A stretch of 64,000 nt of DNA from PFJX01 sp964466195 (GCA_964466195.1 CAYXMQ010000012.1:41155-105154); one strand, 5' to 3'. Counted from the first letter of the stretch, positions 37,775-48,500 are shown. The notes: generated by a model not told the origin, from the letters alone. Program-made: numbers and translations.

Positions 37775-40656
37775 GACATGGCCCGCTCGGCGTCCTCCAA
37801 TTCCGGCAGGCGGCGCCAGTATTCGCATTCCTCGATCAGGGCGCGGGCTTTGGCGAGTTCATCACGGTCGCGGAACAGGCGGGCGCGGGTGAGGTGAAGG
37901 TCGGCGAGATGCAAACGCATGTTGCCACGGCGAGCGATGCGTTCCACTTCGTCTAGGTCGGCGCGGGCACCGGCCTCGTCGTCCAGGCACTGGCGCAGCC
38001 AGGCGCGGGTGAGCAAGCCGAGGGGGAGGCGCGACTGATCACCTGCGGCACGCAAGCCGGCCACGGCGGAATCGATTTCTTTGCGGGCGGCCTCGAAGGC
38101 GTCGGGCGGCGAGCCGTTCAGCAGGGCGCTGTAGAGGGCGCAACGGGCCACGGTGAGGTGGTCGAGGGCGATGTCGAGCAAGGACAGATTATTCTTGTCC
38201 GCCCATCGCAACGTCCGTACCGCCCGCTCCATTACCGCCGAACAATCCAGCCGCAGCTTGTCGCCACCCGCGTCCGTTGCGCCTCCCCCAGTTACCACCC
38301 CCCAGGCGGCCCGCTCCGCCCCGCCCAGCAGCAGGTCGCAATACTGGAAGCCTTGCACCGAGTAGAGCAGCGGGTACAGGGGTTGCCGTTCCTTTTGCAG
38401 CGTCTCGGCCTCGGAGAACCGAGCCGCCGCCGTTTCCCCCTCGCCATGATGGAGCAGGGCATCCGCCAGGGCCGAGAGGCTGACCATGCGCCAAACCGCA
38501 TTGCCGCTGCAGTCGGCGTAGTCCACCGAGGACTCAGCATCGGCCACAGCGGCACCGACCCGGCCCACGCTTAGCTGCAATTCGCTCAGGTTGCCGTAAC
38601 TGATAGCAGCGCCTTCCCATTCCCCGCGTTCGACATCCATTTCACCCGAGGCCCACATCGGCTCCAGGGCCTCCCCCAGCCGGCCCAGGGCGCGCAGGCG
38701 GGTGGCCGCCTCATTGAGCAGCCAGGCCTGGTCGGCCTCGGACAGGGCCGGGATCAACCGGCGCCACGGTTCCACGAAGAAGCAGGCCACCACCCCGAGG
38801 TCGGCGCCGAGGGCACCGAGTTTCCTGGTGCTGTAGTAACCGTCATGCCCCGCGCCGCGCAGGATGCGATCCACGTACACCTCGTCGCACGCCTCCTGCC
38901 ACAACCCCGCCAGGCAACCATGGGCCACGGCCTGGTATAGGGGTTGCAGTCCGGCCAGGCCTTCCGGGCGGTGGGGCACGCTGGCCTTGAGCTGTTCGTA
39001 CAGGCGGCGGTGGCCTTCGCGCCAGGCTTCGGGCATGGACTCGCTCAGAGTCTTGGCCAGATATTGGCGTACCAACGGGTGGGCATCGACGCTGCCGGCG
39101 TCTGCATCAAAGTAAACCAGGCCACACGCTTGCAGGCGTTTCAGCGTCACCCTCCAGAGTTCGGGCTTCAGCGTCACCAGCGGCCGGGTGAGGCCGGGTA
39201 TTGCCGGTGCAGTACGCAACGCCCGAAGGCTTGCCCGACTGGCGGGTCGGTCGAAGAAACCCAGTAGCCGCAGTGCCGCGAGTTCCCTCTCGCCCTTCTG
39301 GCCCGCGCGGGCAAACCAGGTCTCGTAGGCTTTCATGACCCGGAAGGCGTGGCCGCCGTCCACCTCGGCGTCGGCCTCCTGGAAATCCACTTGGTCGCGA
39401 CGGCGGATATCGCCTTCGTATGCGAGTTCCAGATAGCGACCCAACAGGCTCAGGGTGAGGGCATGGCCCTTCACCTCGCGGCTGGCCTGCTTCAGTTCCT
39501 CGTCGTTGGCAGCGATCTGCGCCGCGCCGGCCCGCTTCACCCCCAGGTCATGGAGCAGACGGGCACCGTCGCTTTCGCTCAGGTTGCCCAGGTCCAGGCG
39601 CGGCACGCCGCCGTTGGGGCGGTGCTCGTTTCTTTCCCACTCGTCCAAATCGGCTAGGCGTTCCCGACTGCTGATGACACACAGTCCGGCCTGGCCGGCC
39701 GTAGCGAGATGGGTCAGCAGGGCCTTGAGGCCGGGGGCGTGCAGTTCACCCTCCAGCGGGCCGGGCGGGTATTGCAGGGGTTCGACCCCATCCAGCAACA
39801 GCAGGGTGCGGCCCACCACCACCGCTTCGGCCAGGAGGCGGCCCTTATCCGCCGGGTTGAGGGCGGGGTCGTGTTCCACACCTAACCATTCCAGCGCGTT
39901 GGCGAGAAACAGGTCTTCCGAGGCCTGCTGATCTTCCCTTGTGCCCTGACTGTAGAAGCTCCAGCCATAAACCCGCCGCGCCCCTTCCCACCCCCGGATG
40001 CGCATGCCGTCCAGCCAGCGCTTGACCAGCGCGGTCTTGCCCACCCCGCCGGGGGCGATGATCTGGACGATGGCGGTGCGCCCGGCATCCCGCCAGGCGG
40101 CGTCGAGGGCGGCGAGTTCGTGTTCCCGGCCGAGGAAGTGGGGAGCGCCTTCGGGGAGGTGTGTGAGGTCGATCTTGTCCGGCGGGAGTGGGGCGCCGGG
40201 CGGGTGGTTGGTGGCCTGCTTCTCCGTCAGGTCGACAATTTCGCCCACCAGGTCGGAGAGGGCGGTTTCGGCATCGTGCTCGCTCATGCCGGTGAGGGGT
40301 TTTCCGTCCTTGGGCCGGGCCTGGATGGTCTTGAGCCAGGGAATTCTCGCCCACTGGCAGGGGGAGAGAACCACCGGGATGACCCGGATGCCTTGCTCTT
40401 GGCGACGTTGCAGCAAGGGTGGAACTTCGTTGCCGAGAATGAATTTCGAGGTGAGGAAGTTCGCGGAAATCAACAACAGCGCAACATCACAACCCGTAAT
40501 GGCCTGTTCGATTTCCGGATACCAGTCGTCGCCGCCGTCGATGCGGCGGTCGTCCCAGGTTTCCAGGCCTTCGGCGGCGAGCACACCCAGTTGCCGTACC
40601 ACCCGGTCCTTCCAGGCTTCGTCCTGATGGCTGTAGCTGATGAACACTCTGGCCAT
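37771..40656 (-). CDS. TIR-domain STAND NTPase with C-terminal helical repeats (candidate defence protein)
   Basis: Residues 1-150 are a TIR domain beginning ARVFISYSHQDEAWKDRVV, with the conserved Glu of TIR NADases at about residue 77 (FILGNEVPPLL). A linker leads to an NB-ARC/STAND ATPase: Walker A APGGVGKTALVKRW with Lys about 207, a Walker B-like stretch TLLLLDGVEPLQ, and a winged-helix region. The C-terminal 400 or so residues are alpha-helical TPR-like repeats (RLRALGRLGEALEP, SVDYADCSG). Such proteins sense a phage component through the repeats and deplete NAD through TIR. This is inference from architecture. It is bounded by near-identical 78-bp direct repeats and lies between cimA and the leu operon. 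Confidence 0.88.
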   Translation of the reverse strand: MARVFISYSHQDEAWKDRVVRQLGVLAAEGLETWDDRRIDGGDDWYPEIEQAITGCDVALLLISANFLTSKFILGNEVPPLLQRRQEQGIRVIPVVLSPCQWARIPWLKTIQARPKDGKPLTGMSEHDAETALSDLVGEIVDLTEKQATNHPPGAPLPPDKIDLTHLPEGAPHFLGREHELAALDAAWRDAGRTAIVQIIAPGGVGKTALVKRWLDGMRIRGWEGARRVYGWSFYSQGTREDQQASEDLFLANALEWLGVEHDPALNPADKGRLLAEAVVVGRTLLLLDGVEPLQYPPGPLEGELHAPGLKALLTHLATAGQAGLCVISSRERLADLDEWERNEHRPNGGVPRLDLGNLSESDGARLLHDLGVKRAGAAQIAANDEELKQASREVKGHALTLSLLGRYLELAYEGDIRRRDQVDFQEADAEVDGGHAFRVMKAYETWFARAGQKGERELAALRLLGFFDRPASRASLRALRTAPAIPGLTRPLVTLKPELWRVTLKRLQACGLVYFDADAGSVDAHPLVRQYLAKTLSESMPEAWREGHRRLYEQLKASVPHRPEGLAGLQPLYQAVAHGCLAGLWQEACDEVYVDRILRGAGHDGYYSTRKLGALGADLGVVACFFVEPWRRLIPALSEADQAWLLNEAATRLRALGRLGEALEPMWASGEMDVERGEWEGAAISYGNLSELQLSVGRVGAAVADAESSVDYADCSGNAVWRMVSLSALADALLHHGEGETAAARFSEAETLQKERQPLYPLLYSVQGFQYCDLLLGGAERAAWGVVTGGGATDAGGDKLRLDCSAVMERAVRTLRWADKNNLSLLDIALDHLTVARCALYSALLNGSPPDAFEAARKEIDSAVAGLRAAGDQSRLPLGLLTRAWLRQCLDDEAGARADLDEVERIARRGNMRLHLADLHLTRARLFRDRDELAKARALIEECEYWRRLPELEDAERAMS

Positions 40657-40692
40657 TTTCCGTTCTCCGTCCCGTTGACGAAGTCTAGCGCG

Positions 40693-40847
40693 GTAGGAGG
40701 CCCGCTCGCGGGCCGATCACGGCGGGCGAACGGGGTCGTGTCGCAAAGGGTGGTTCACGCCGCGAGCGGACGCTCCTACGACGAGGGCACGCGGGCCGAC
40801 CCTCGAAATACGTGGAAACGCGTAGGAGGCTCCGCTTGCGGGCCGAA
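40693..40847. repeat. Second REP cluster beyond the TIR gene
   Basis: Units lie at about 40693-40716 (forward), 40754-40779 (inverted) and 40822-40847 (forward). The block 40783-40860 is nearly identical to 37663-37740 in direct orientation, with only a few mismatches in 78 bases, so the TIR gene is flanked by direct copies. Confidence 0.92.
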
Positions 40848-40929
40848 TCACGCCTTGCGGGAGTGGGTCGCGTTGCAGAGCGGGTTCGCTCTCCAAGGTT
40901 GGGCGTTGGCGATTCGGGCGGGGCGTCGA

Positions 40930-42489
40930 TCATTTCCCCAGGCGCAGCAGCGCGTATTCCATGCTGTCGGACAGCGCCCGCCAGCTGGCGTCGATGATGT
41001 TGGGGCTGGCGCCGACCGTGGTCCAGGTATCTTCGCCGCTCTGGAAGTCGATCAGCACGCGGGTGTTGGCGGCCGTGCCGGCGGTGCCGGCGAGGATGCG
41101 CACCTTGTAATCGACCAGATGCACGCTGCGCAGCACCGGATAGGTCTCCACCAGCGCATCCTGCAAGGCCGTCGCCAGCGCGTTGACCGGGCCGTTGCCC
41201 TCGGCGGCGGTGAATTTCACGACTTCGCCCACCTTGACCTTCACCGTCGCTTCGGCGAGCAGGCCGCGGCCGTGGCGGCGTTCGGTGATGACGAAGTAAT
41301 CGAGCAGCTCGAACGGACGCATATACCTCGCATCGAGGCGCTGGAACATCAATTCGACGCTGGCTTCGGCGGCTTCGAAAGTGAACCCTTCGTGTTCCAG
41401 ATGTTTGATCTGGGCCAGCACGTGCTGCGCCGCCTCGTTGTCGATATCCAGCCCCAGGCGGCGCGCCTGCAACTGGATGTTGCCGCGCCCGGACAGCTCC
41501 GAGGTCACCGAACGCATCGCGTTGCCGACCCGCTCCGGGTCGATGTGCTGATAGGTGTCGGGCGATTTCAGGATCGCCGCGACATGAATGCCGCCCTTGT
41601 GGGCGAACGCGGAATGGCCGGTATAGGGTTGATGATCGTCGTGCTTCAAATTAGCCACTTCGGCGACGAAGCGCGACAGCGAGGTCAGTTCGCGCAGGCG
41701 CTCATCCGGCAGCACCGCATAGCCCATCTTCAATTGCAGATTCGGCAGGATGCTGACCAGATCGGCATTGCCGACCCGCTCGCCGTAACCATTGATCGTG
41801 CCCTGCACCATCGTCGCTCCCGAACGCACCGCCGTCAGGGAGTTGGCCGTCGCGCAGCCGGTGTCGTTATGGCAATGCACGCCGAGTTTCAAACCCGGCA
41901 GGCGCGCCGCCACTGTGCGGGTGATGGCTTCCATCTCCCAGGGCAACTTGCCGCCATTGGTCTCGCACAGCACCAACCAGTCGGCTCCCGCCTGCGCCGC
42001 GGCTTGCAGCGTGGCCAGCGCATAGTCCGGGTTGGCCAGAAAGCCGTCGTAGAAATGCTCGGCGTCGAACACCACCTCCCGGCCGCGCTGTTTGATCCAG
42101 GCCACGCTGTCGCGAATCATGGCCAGGTTTTCCGCCGGCGTGGCGGCCAGCACATGGCTGACGTGGTAATCCCAGGACTTGCCGACCAAGGTCACCGCCG
42201 GCGTGCCGGCTTCGATCAACGCACGCAGATTGGCGTCGTCCTCGCAGCGCGCATTGGCGTGGCGGGTGCGGCCGAAAGCCGCCAGCCGCGCCGGCAGATT
42301 CATACGGTTGGCGCGCGCGAAGAAGTCGGCGTCCTTCGGGTTGGAACCCGGCCAGCCGCATTCGATGTAATGCATGCCGAAGGCGGCCAGGCGATGCGCA
42401 ATGGTCAGCTTGTCTTCGACGGATAGAGAGATGTCTTCGCGCTGCGAGCCATCGCGCAGCGTGGTGTCATAGAGAAAGATCTGGGTCAT
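40930..42489 (-). CDS. cimA: Citramalate synthase
   Basis: CimA condenses pyruvate and acetyl-CoA to (R)-citramalate, feeding the threonine-independent isoleucine route that then uses LeuCDB. The 519-residue protein has the HMG-lyase-like start DTTLRDGSQREDIS, the metal-binding GVHCHNDTGCATANS, and the C-terminal regulatory LeuA-dimer domain. YDTTLRDGSQ rather than the 2-isopropylmalate-synthase form, and the length, favour citramalate synthase. The leuCD genes nearby would complete the pathway. Confidence 0.92.
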   Translation of the reverse strand: MTQIFLYDTTLRDGSQREDISLSVEDKLTIAHRLAAFGMHYIECGWPGSNPKDADFFARANRMNLPARLAAFGRTRHANARCEDDANLRALIEAGTPAVTLVGKSWDYHVSHVLAATPAENLAMIRDSVAWIKQRGREVVFDAEHFYDGFLANPDYALATLQAAAQAGADWLVLCETNGGKLPWEMEAITRTVAARLPGLKLGVHCHNDTGCATANSLTAVRSGATMVQGTINGYGERVGNADLVSILPNLQLKMGYAVLPDERLRELTSLSRFVAEVANLKHDDHQPYTGHSAFAHKGGIHVAAILKSPDTYQHIDPERVGNAMRSVTSELSGRGNIQLQARRLGLDIDNEAAQHVLAQIKHLEHEGFTFEAAEASVELMFQRLDARYMRPFELLDYFVITERRHGRGLLAEATVKVKVGEVVKFTAAEGNGPVNALATALQDALVETYPVLRSVHLVDYKVRILAGTAGTAANTRVLIDFQSGEDTWTTVGASPNIIDASWRALSDSMEYALLRLGK

Positions 42490-42531
42490 GGCGGGTACGT
42501 GAGAGTGGCTAAGCGGCGCCGACTGTGGCGA

Positions 42532-43707
42532 CTAAGGTAACGCAAATCGAGCGGCCCGGCTTTTCCAGACGAACAGCAGCGCGGCAAGCAGGGCGCAGCC
42601 GGAAGCGATGCTGAACGTTTCGCCCGCCCCCATCACATCCCAGGCCGCGCCGGAATACAGGCTGCCGAGGGTGCCGCCGACGCCGAACGCGATGCTGTTG
42701 TACAAGGCCTGGCCGCGCGCCTGGTTCTTGCCGGTGAAATGCCGATGCACCAAAGACAGCGCGGCGGCGTGATAGGCGCCGAAGGTAAAGGCGTGCATCA
42801 ACTGGGCGAGCAACAAGACCGGCAGGTTGTCGGCCTGCCAGCCGATCAGCAGAAAGCGCACGGCGGCGATGATCAGCGTAACCAGCAGAACGGTTTCCGC
42901 CCGGATTGAACGAAACACGCGCGGCATCACCAGGAAGATGCCGATCTCACAAATCACGCCCAGCGCCCAGAGCCAGCCGGCAAACGACTTGCTGTAGCCG
43001 ATTTCGACCAGATGGATCGTGAAGAAGGTGTAATACGGTCCGTGCGCGGCCGCCATCAGCAGGGCGGCGCCGAACAGCGCCAGCACCTCGGGCCGTCGCA
43101 GCACGTCGCGCATCGGGATATGGACGCTTTCGTGGCGCGCGATTTCCGCTTCCGGAATAACCCGCGAAGTCAACACGATGCCGACCAGCAAACCCATGAC
43201 CACCCAGGGCACCAGCTGGATGGAAGCATGGTCCAGCGCCGCACCCAAGCCCACCACCACCAGGATGAAACCAACCGATCCCCACAGTCGGATGCGGCCG
43301 TAGCGGTCGGTGCTCTTGCCCAAATGCGACAGCGTGGTGGCTTCCACCAGCGGCAAGGAGGCGCTCCAGAAGAAGCTGATCAAACTCATCACCGCGAACA
43401 GCGCCCAGAACGACTTGGCCCAGAACACGCCGATGAAGGCGATCAGGCAGACCAGGGCGGCCAACTGCACGATGGCCACGCGCTTGCCGGTATGGTCGGC
43501 AATGTGCCCCCAGATGTTGGGCGCGAAGATGCGCATGACCTGCAACAGCGACATCAACACGCCGATCTGGAAGGCGTTGAATTCGAGTGAATGCAGATAC
43601 AGGCCCCAGAACGGGGCCATGGCGCCAACGAAGGCGAAATAGAAAAAATAAAAACCGGACAGTCGCCAGTACGGAATCGCGGCAGCCTGTCCGGTCATGA
43701 CACCCAT
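42532..43707 (-). CDS. MFS transporter, 3-phenylpropionate/HcaT-like
   Basis: The 391-residue protein has about twelve hydrophobic helices with the start YWRLSGFYFFYFAFVGAMAPFWGLYLHSL, strongly HcaT/LacY-like. The substrate is unknown. The start is ATG 43707, overlapping the upstream gene stop as TGATG, or MTGQ at 43698. The order aroC, YdcH-like, MFS, cimA suggests it is an ordinary backbone gene. Confidence 0.88.
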   Translation of the reverse strand: MGVMTGQAAAIPYWRLSGFYFFYFAFVGAMAPFWGLYLHSLEFNAFQIGVLMSLLQVMRIFAPNIWGHIADHTGKRVAIVQLAALVCLIAFIGVFWAKSFWALFAVMSLISFFWSASLPLVEATTLSHLGKSTDRYGRIRLWGSVGFILVVVGLGAALDHASIQLVPWVVMGLLVGIVLTSRVIPEAEIARHESVHIPMRDVLRRPEVLALFGAALLMAAAHGPYYTFFTIHLVEIGYSKSFAGWLWALGVICEIGIFLVMPRVFRSIRAETVLLVTLIIAAVRFLLIGWQADNLPVLLLAQLMHAFTFGAYHAAALSLVHRHFTGKNQARGQALYNSIAFGVGGTLGSLYSGAAWDVMGAGETFSIASGCALLAALLFVWKSRAARFALP

Positions 43708-43952
43708 CAGCCCTGATGGGCGACCAGTGCGCGATACAACTCGTCCTTCAACACCACGCGCTGCTTCTTCATCTCTTCGATCAGGATATCGTTGACCGGG
43801 ATATCGGCGCGCTCCAGGTCTTCCACCTCATTGGTGATGCTGTGGTACTGATCAAACAATTTGGCGAAGTGCGCGTCATGCATTTTCAGGGTCTGCATGG
43901 TTTCGACATGCTCGGGAAATTCGTGCGCGAGGTCATGGTGTTCGACTTGCAT
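43707..43952 (-). CDS. DUF465/YdcH-family small protein
   Basis: An 81-residue helical protein starts MQVEHHDLAHEFPEH and continues with KMHDAHFAKLFDQYHSITNEVEDLE and LKKQRVVLKDELYRAL-like sequence, the DUF465 signature. AGGAG lies ahead of the ATG at 43952. Function is unknown. It is short and highly charged, predicted as a coiled hairpin. Confidence 0.9.
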   Translation of the reverse strand: MQVEHHDLAHEFPEHVETMQTLKMHDAHFAKLFDQYHSITNEVEDLERADIPVNDILIEEMKKQRVVLKDELYRALVAHQG

Positions 43953-44004
43953 GGGCTTCTCCTTAACAGGGGTAAAAAAAGAATGCTGAAATCTGGCCGC
44001 CCGC

Positions 44005-45105
44005 TTACTCGAAATGCGCGGGGATGATCGGAGTCGTACAGACCACATCGGCGTTCTGGGCGCGCTGCCGCAAGGCGTGATCCATCAGTACGATGGCCAG
44101 CATGGCTTCGGCGATCGGCGTCGCACGGATGCCGACGCAAGGATCGTGACGGCCTTCGGTCACGACTTCCACGGGTTCGCCGCGCACATTGATCGAACGG
44201 CCCGGCAGACGCAGGCTGGAGGTCGGCTTGATGGCGATCGAGGCGGTGATGTCCTGGCCGGTGGAAATGCCGCCGAGAATGCCGCCGGCATGATTCGACG
44301 CGAAGCCTTGCGGCAGCATTTCGTCGCGGTGCTCGGTGCCTTTCTGCGCCACGACCGCGAAACCGTCACCGATTTCAACGCCCTTCACCGCGTTGATGCT
44401 CATCAACGCATGCGCCAGATCGGCATCCAGACGATCGTAAACCGGCTCGCCCAGGCCGATCGGCGGGTTCTCCGCGACCACGTTGATGCGCGCGCCGACT
44501 GAATCGCCTGACTTGCGCAGCGCGTCCATGTATTCCTCGAGTCCGGCGACGGCGGTCTGGTCCGGCGCAAAAAACGGGTTGGCCCGCACGTCGTCCCAGC
44601 TCTTGAACGGCACGGCGACCGGGCCGAGTTGCGCCAGATAGCCGCGAATCACGGTGCCGTACTTCTCGAACAGCCATTTTCTGGCGATGGCCCCCGCCGC
44701 CACCCGCACCGCCGTCTCGCGCGCCGAAGAGCGGCCGCCGCCGCGGTAATCGCGAAAGCCGTATTTCTGGTTGTAGGTGTAATCGGCATGGCCCGGACGG
44801 AAGGTCTCGGCGATGTTGCCGTAGTCCTTGCTGCGCTGGTCTTCGTTGCGGATCAGCAGCGCGATCGGCGTGCCGGTGGTCTTGCCGTCGAACACGCCGG
44901 ACAGGATTTCAACCGTGTCCGACTCGCGCCGCTGCGTGACATGGCGCGACGTGCCGGGTTTGCGCCGATCCAGATCGAGCTGGATGTCGGCCGCGCAAAG
45001 GCTCATTCCCGGCGGACAGCCATCGACGATGCAGCCTATGCCAGGCCCGTGCGATTCACCAAAGGAGGTAACGGAAAAAACCAATCCCAGAGAGTTTCCT
45101 GACAT
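44005..45105 (-). CDS. aroC: Chorismate synthase
   Basis: AroC converts EPSP to chorismate with reduced FMN. Motifs: FGESHGPGIGCIVDGCP, RRESDTVEILSGVFDGKTTGTPIAL, YRGGGRSSARETA. 366 residues is normal. It supplies chorismate for the trp branch encoded nearby. Confidence 0.98.
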   Translation of the reverse strand: MSGNSLGLVFSVTSFGESHGPGIGCIVDGCPPGMSLCAADIQLDLDRRKPGTSRHVTQRRESDTVEILSGVFDGKTTGTPIALLIRNEDQRSKDYGNIAETFRPGHADYTYNQKYGFRDYRGGGRSSARETAVRVAAGAIARKWLFEKYGTVIRGYLAQLGPVAVPFKSWDDVRANPFFAPDQTAVAGLEEYMDALRKSGDSVGARINVVAENPPIGLGEPVYDRLDADLAHALMSINAVKGVEIGDGFAVVAQKGTEHRDEMLPQGFASNHAGGILGGISTGQDITASIAIKPTSSLRLPGRSINVRGEPVEVVTEGRHDPCVGIRATPIAEAMLAIVLMDHALRQRAQNADVVCTTPIIPAHFE

Positions 45106-45543
45106 GCCACAGCTCGCTTCAATTCAACAGCCTGAAAAGTACCACAGGCCGCACCCCCGGCAGGATGAAGAAACAGGTGTTAAGACCGCTCAATACCGGC
45201 ATACCGCTCGACGCAGGTCCGAAGCGGGAATGCACAGCCATGATGCTTGACCGCACCTGCGTAGTGCGCTCGGCTGCATCGGACGCTGCAAATAACGAAC
45301 CGGACAACGACGATCCAACCAACGGCCTGGCGCAGATTCTACGCTTCTCGCGGCCAACCGGCTGGCTGGCACCAAGCTTGCTTAGTCTCAGCCAGTCCTA
45401 CTCCTTCACAACAAGAACTGGCTGGTCTCTTCCTTGCGCGCCACGCATGCCCTTGCGTGGCGTTATTTTTTGCGGCCAGCGACTCGGCCTATACGGCCTG
45501 TATCTTGCTAGACAGCTCACGTCTCCAAAAGGAACGCCCCGCC
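45106..45543. other. Divergent aroC/transglutaminase gap with an orphan terminator
   Basis: No protein gene is supported in these 438 bases. The plus strand contains a strong intrinsic terminator just before the next gene (see 45439-45471), although no gene precedes it on that strand, so an unannotated transcript, possibly a small RNA, could end here. Repeated GGCTGG/CCAGCC pieces around 45355-45405 could pair. The aroC leader and the promoter of the transglutaminase operon must also lie here. Confidence 0.4.
45439..45471 (+). terminator. Intrinsic terminator without an obvious upstream gene
   Basis: CGCCACGC/GCGTGGCG with an 8-base loop is followed by TTATTTTTT. On the plus strand the nearest upstream plus-strand CDS is far away, so it would end an unknown transcript or attenuate the leader of the next operon. 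Confidence 0.7.
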
Positions 45544-48500
45544 ATGAGCATCCGTGTCGCGATTCGCCACAAGACCCGCTACCAATACGACCGCCCGGTC
45601 AGCATGGCGCCGCACATTCTGCGTCTGCGCCCGGCGCCGCATAGCCGCACGCCGATTCTGGGCTATTCGCTGCGGATTCAGCCGGAAAAGCATTTCATCA
45701 ACTGGCAGCAGGATCCGTTCGGCAACTTTCTGGCGCGTCTGGTGTTCCCGGAAAAGACCACGCACTTCGACTTCGAGGTGGAAGTCATCGCCGACATGAC
45801 GGTGATCAACCCTTTCGACTTCTTCCTCGAGGAATACGCCAAGGACTACCCGTTCGAATACGACGCACAGTTGAGCAAGGAATTGGCGCCGTATTGCGAA
45901 TTGGCCGAATCCGGCCCGCTGCTGCTGGCCTGGCTGAAGGAAGTGGAGCACACGCCACGCTCTACCCAGGATTTCCTGGTGGACATCAACCAACGCGTCT
46001 GGAAAGCCCTGCAATACAACATCCGCATGGAACCCGGCGTACAGACCTGCGAGGAAACCCTGGCCCTGGCCCGCGGATCCTGTCGCGACAGCGCCTGGTT
46101 GCTGGTGCAGATCCTGCGCCATTTGGGTTTTGCCGCCCGCTTCGTGTCGGGTTATCTGGTGCAGCTCAGCGCCGACCTGAAATCGCTCGACGGCCCCTCC
46201 GGCCCGGAAGCCGATTTCACCGATCTGCACGCCTGGGCCGAGGTCTATGTGCCGGGCGCCGGCTGGCTCGGGCTCGATCCCACCTCCGGCCTGTTCGCCG
46301 GGGAAAACCACATCCCGCTGGCGTGCACGCCGGACCCGGTCAGTGCGGCGCCGGTCACCGGCGCCACGGACAAATGCGAGGTCAGCTTCAGCTTCGACAA
46401 CAGCGTCGTGCGCATCCATGAAGATCCACGCGTCACCAAGCCCTACCGCGACGACCAGTGGGTCGCCATCGACGCCCTCGGCCGCGCGGTGGACGCGAAG
46501 TTGCTGGAAAACGACGTGCGCCTGACCATGGGCGGCGAACCCACCTTCGTCTCCATCGACGACATGGAATCGGCGCAGTGGAACACGGCCGCGCTCGGCA
46601 CACACAAACTGGAGCGCGCGCGGGATCTGTGGCAGCGCCTGAGCGGGCGCTTTGCGCCAAACGGTCTGAAATTCTCCGGTCAGGGCAAATGGTATCCCGG
46701 TGAACCCCTGCCGCGCTGGGCGCTGGGGATTTTCTGGCGCAGCGACGGTGTGGCCTTGTGGAAGAACCCCGCACTGCTGGCGGATGAAGGCAAGTCTTAT
46801 GGCCACAGCGCCGCCACGGCGGCCGTCTTCATGGAAGCGCTCAGCAGTCGGCTCGGCCTGCCCGCCGCGTATAGCCAGGCCGGCTACGAGGACGCGTTGT
46901 ATTACCTGTTGAAGGAAGCCGAACACCCGGCCAACCTGGATCTGGCCAAAATCAACCTGAAAGACCCGATCGAACGTCGCAGTCTGGCCGACAAACTTTC
47001 GCGCGGACTCGACGAACCGGTCGGCTACGTCCTGCCGATCGCCTGGAATGACAGCCGGAACAGTTGGACAAGCAGCGCCTGGAATTTCCGCCGCGGCCGT
47101 CTCTACCTGATTCCCGGCGATTCGCCGATGGGGCTGCGCTTGCCGCTGGACAGCCTGCCCTGGGTGGCGGAAGCGGAGCGCGAAACCCCCTGGCCGCTGG
47201 ACCTGTTCGCACCGCGCGACAAGTTGGCCGATGATTTTGGTGAGAAATACGGCGAAATAGCGAAACGCTATTCCGAATTCCAGCCAGCGCGGAACCCGCA
47301 TCCGGAGATACAGGAACAGCCCCTGGCCGACTCCCCCCTCTCGCGAAGAGAGCTAGGGGGGAATTCTTCCGACGCCGACACTCCGGCAACAACCAATCCC
47401 CCCAGTCTCCCTTTGAAAGGGGGGGGAACGGCCGTCATCCACACCGCCCTCTGCGTGGAAGCGCGCGGCGGCGTGCTGCGCATCTTCATGCCGCCGGTGT
47501 CCACGCTGGAGCATTACCTGGAGCTGACCGCCGCCATCGAACAGGTCGCCGCGCGGCTAGAAACTCCGGTCATCCTGGAAGGTTACGAGCCCCCGCGCGA
47601 CTGGCGATTGCAACGCCTGATGGTGACGCCCGATCCCGGCGTCATCGAGGTCAACATCCACCCGGCAAGCACCTGGGACGGCTTCATCGGCAACACCCGC
47701 GTGCTCTATGAGGAAGCTCGTCTGGCGCGACTGACCACGGAAAAGTTCATGCTCGACGGCCGCCACACCGGCACCGGCGGCGGCAACCATGTCACCCTGG
47801 GCGGCGCCACGCCGGCCGACAGCCCGATGTTGCGGCGGCCGGACCTGGTGATGAGCCTGGTCACCTACTGGCAGCACCACCCCGGCCTCTCTTACCTGTT
47901 CTCCGGCCTGTTCATCGGCCCCACCAGCCAGGCGCCGCGCGTCGATGAGGGGCGCGACGAGAAACTGTACGAGCTGGAAATCGCCTTCCAGCAGATGCCG
48001 GAAGTAACGCCCGGAGCCGAAACCAGCCAGCTCTGGCTGGTGGATCGTCTGTTGCGCAATCTGCTGGTCGATCTCACCGGCAATACCCACCGCTCCGAGT
48101 TCTCCATCGACAAACTCTATTCGCCGGACAGCCCGACCGGGCGCCTCGGTCTGGTGGAGTTCCGCGGTTTTGAAATGCCGCCGCACTGGCAGATGAGCGC
48201 CGCGCAGGCGCTGCTGCTGCGCATCCTGGTCGCGCGCTTCTGGCAAAAGCCGTACCGCCACAAGCTGGTGCGCTGGGGCACCGAACTGCACGACCGCTTC
48301 ATGCTGCCGCATTACGTGCGCGCCGACCTGCTCGACGTGGTGCGCGATCTGCAGAACTCCGGCTACCCGTTCCAGGCCGACTGGCTCGACCCTTTCATCG
48401 AATTCCGCTTCCCGCGCATCGGCACGGTCAATATCGACGACATCGAGATCGAACTGCGCACGGCCATCGAACCCTGGCATGTTCTCGGCGAGGAACTCAG

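Noticed and set aside
45119..45322. 67-codon minus-strand frame upstream of aroC
   Set aside because: No motif and no conserved context; more likely aroC leader DNA.
45517..47301. A 594-codon frame on the minus strand opposite the DUF2126 gene, and a similar one at 47557-48978
   Set aside because: Antisense shadows of a GC-rich gene with recognisable catalytic residues on the plus strand.
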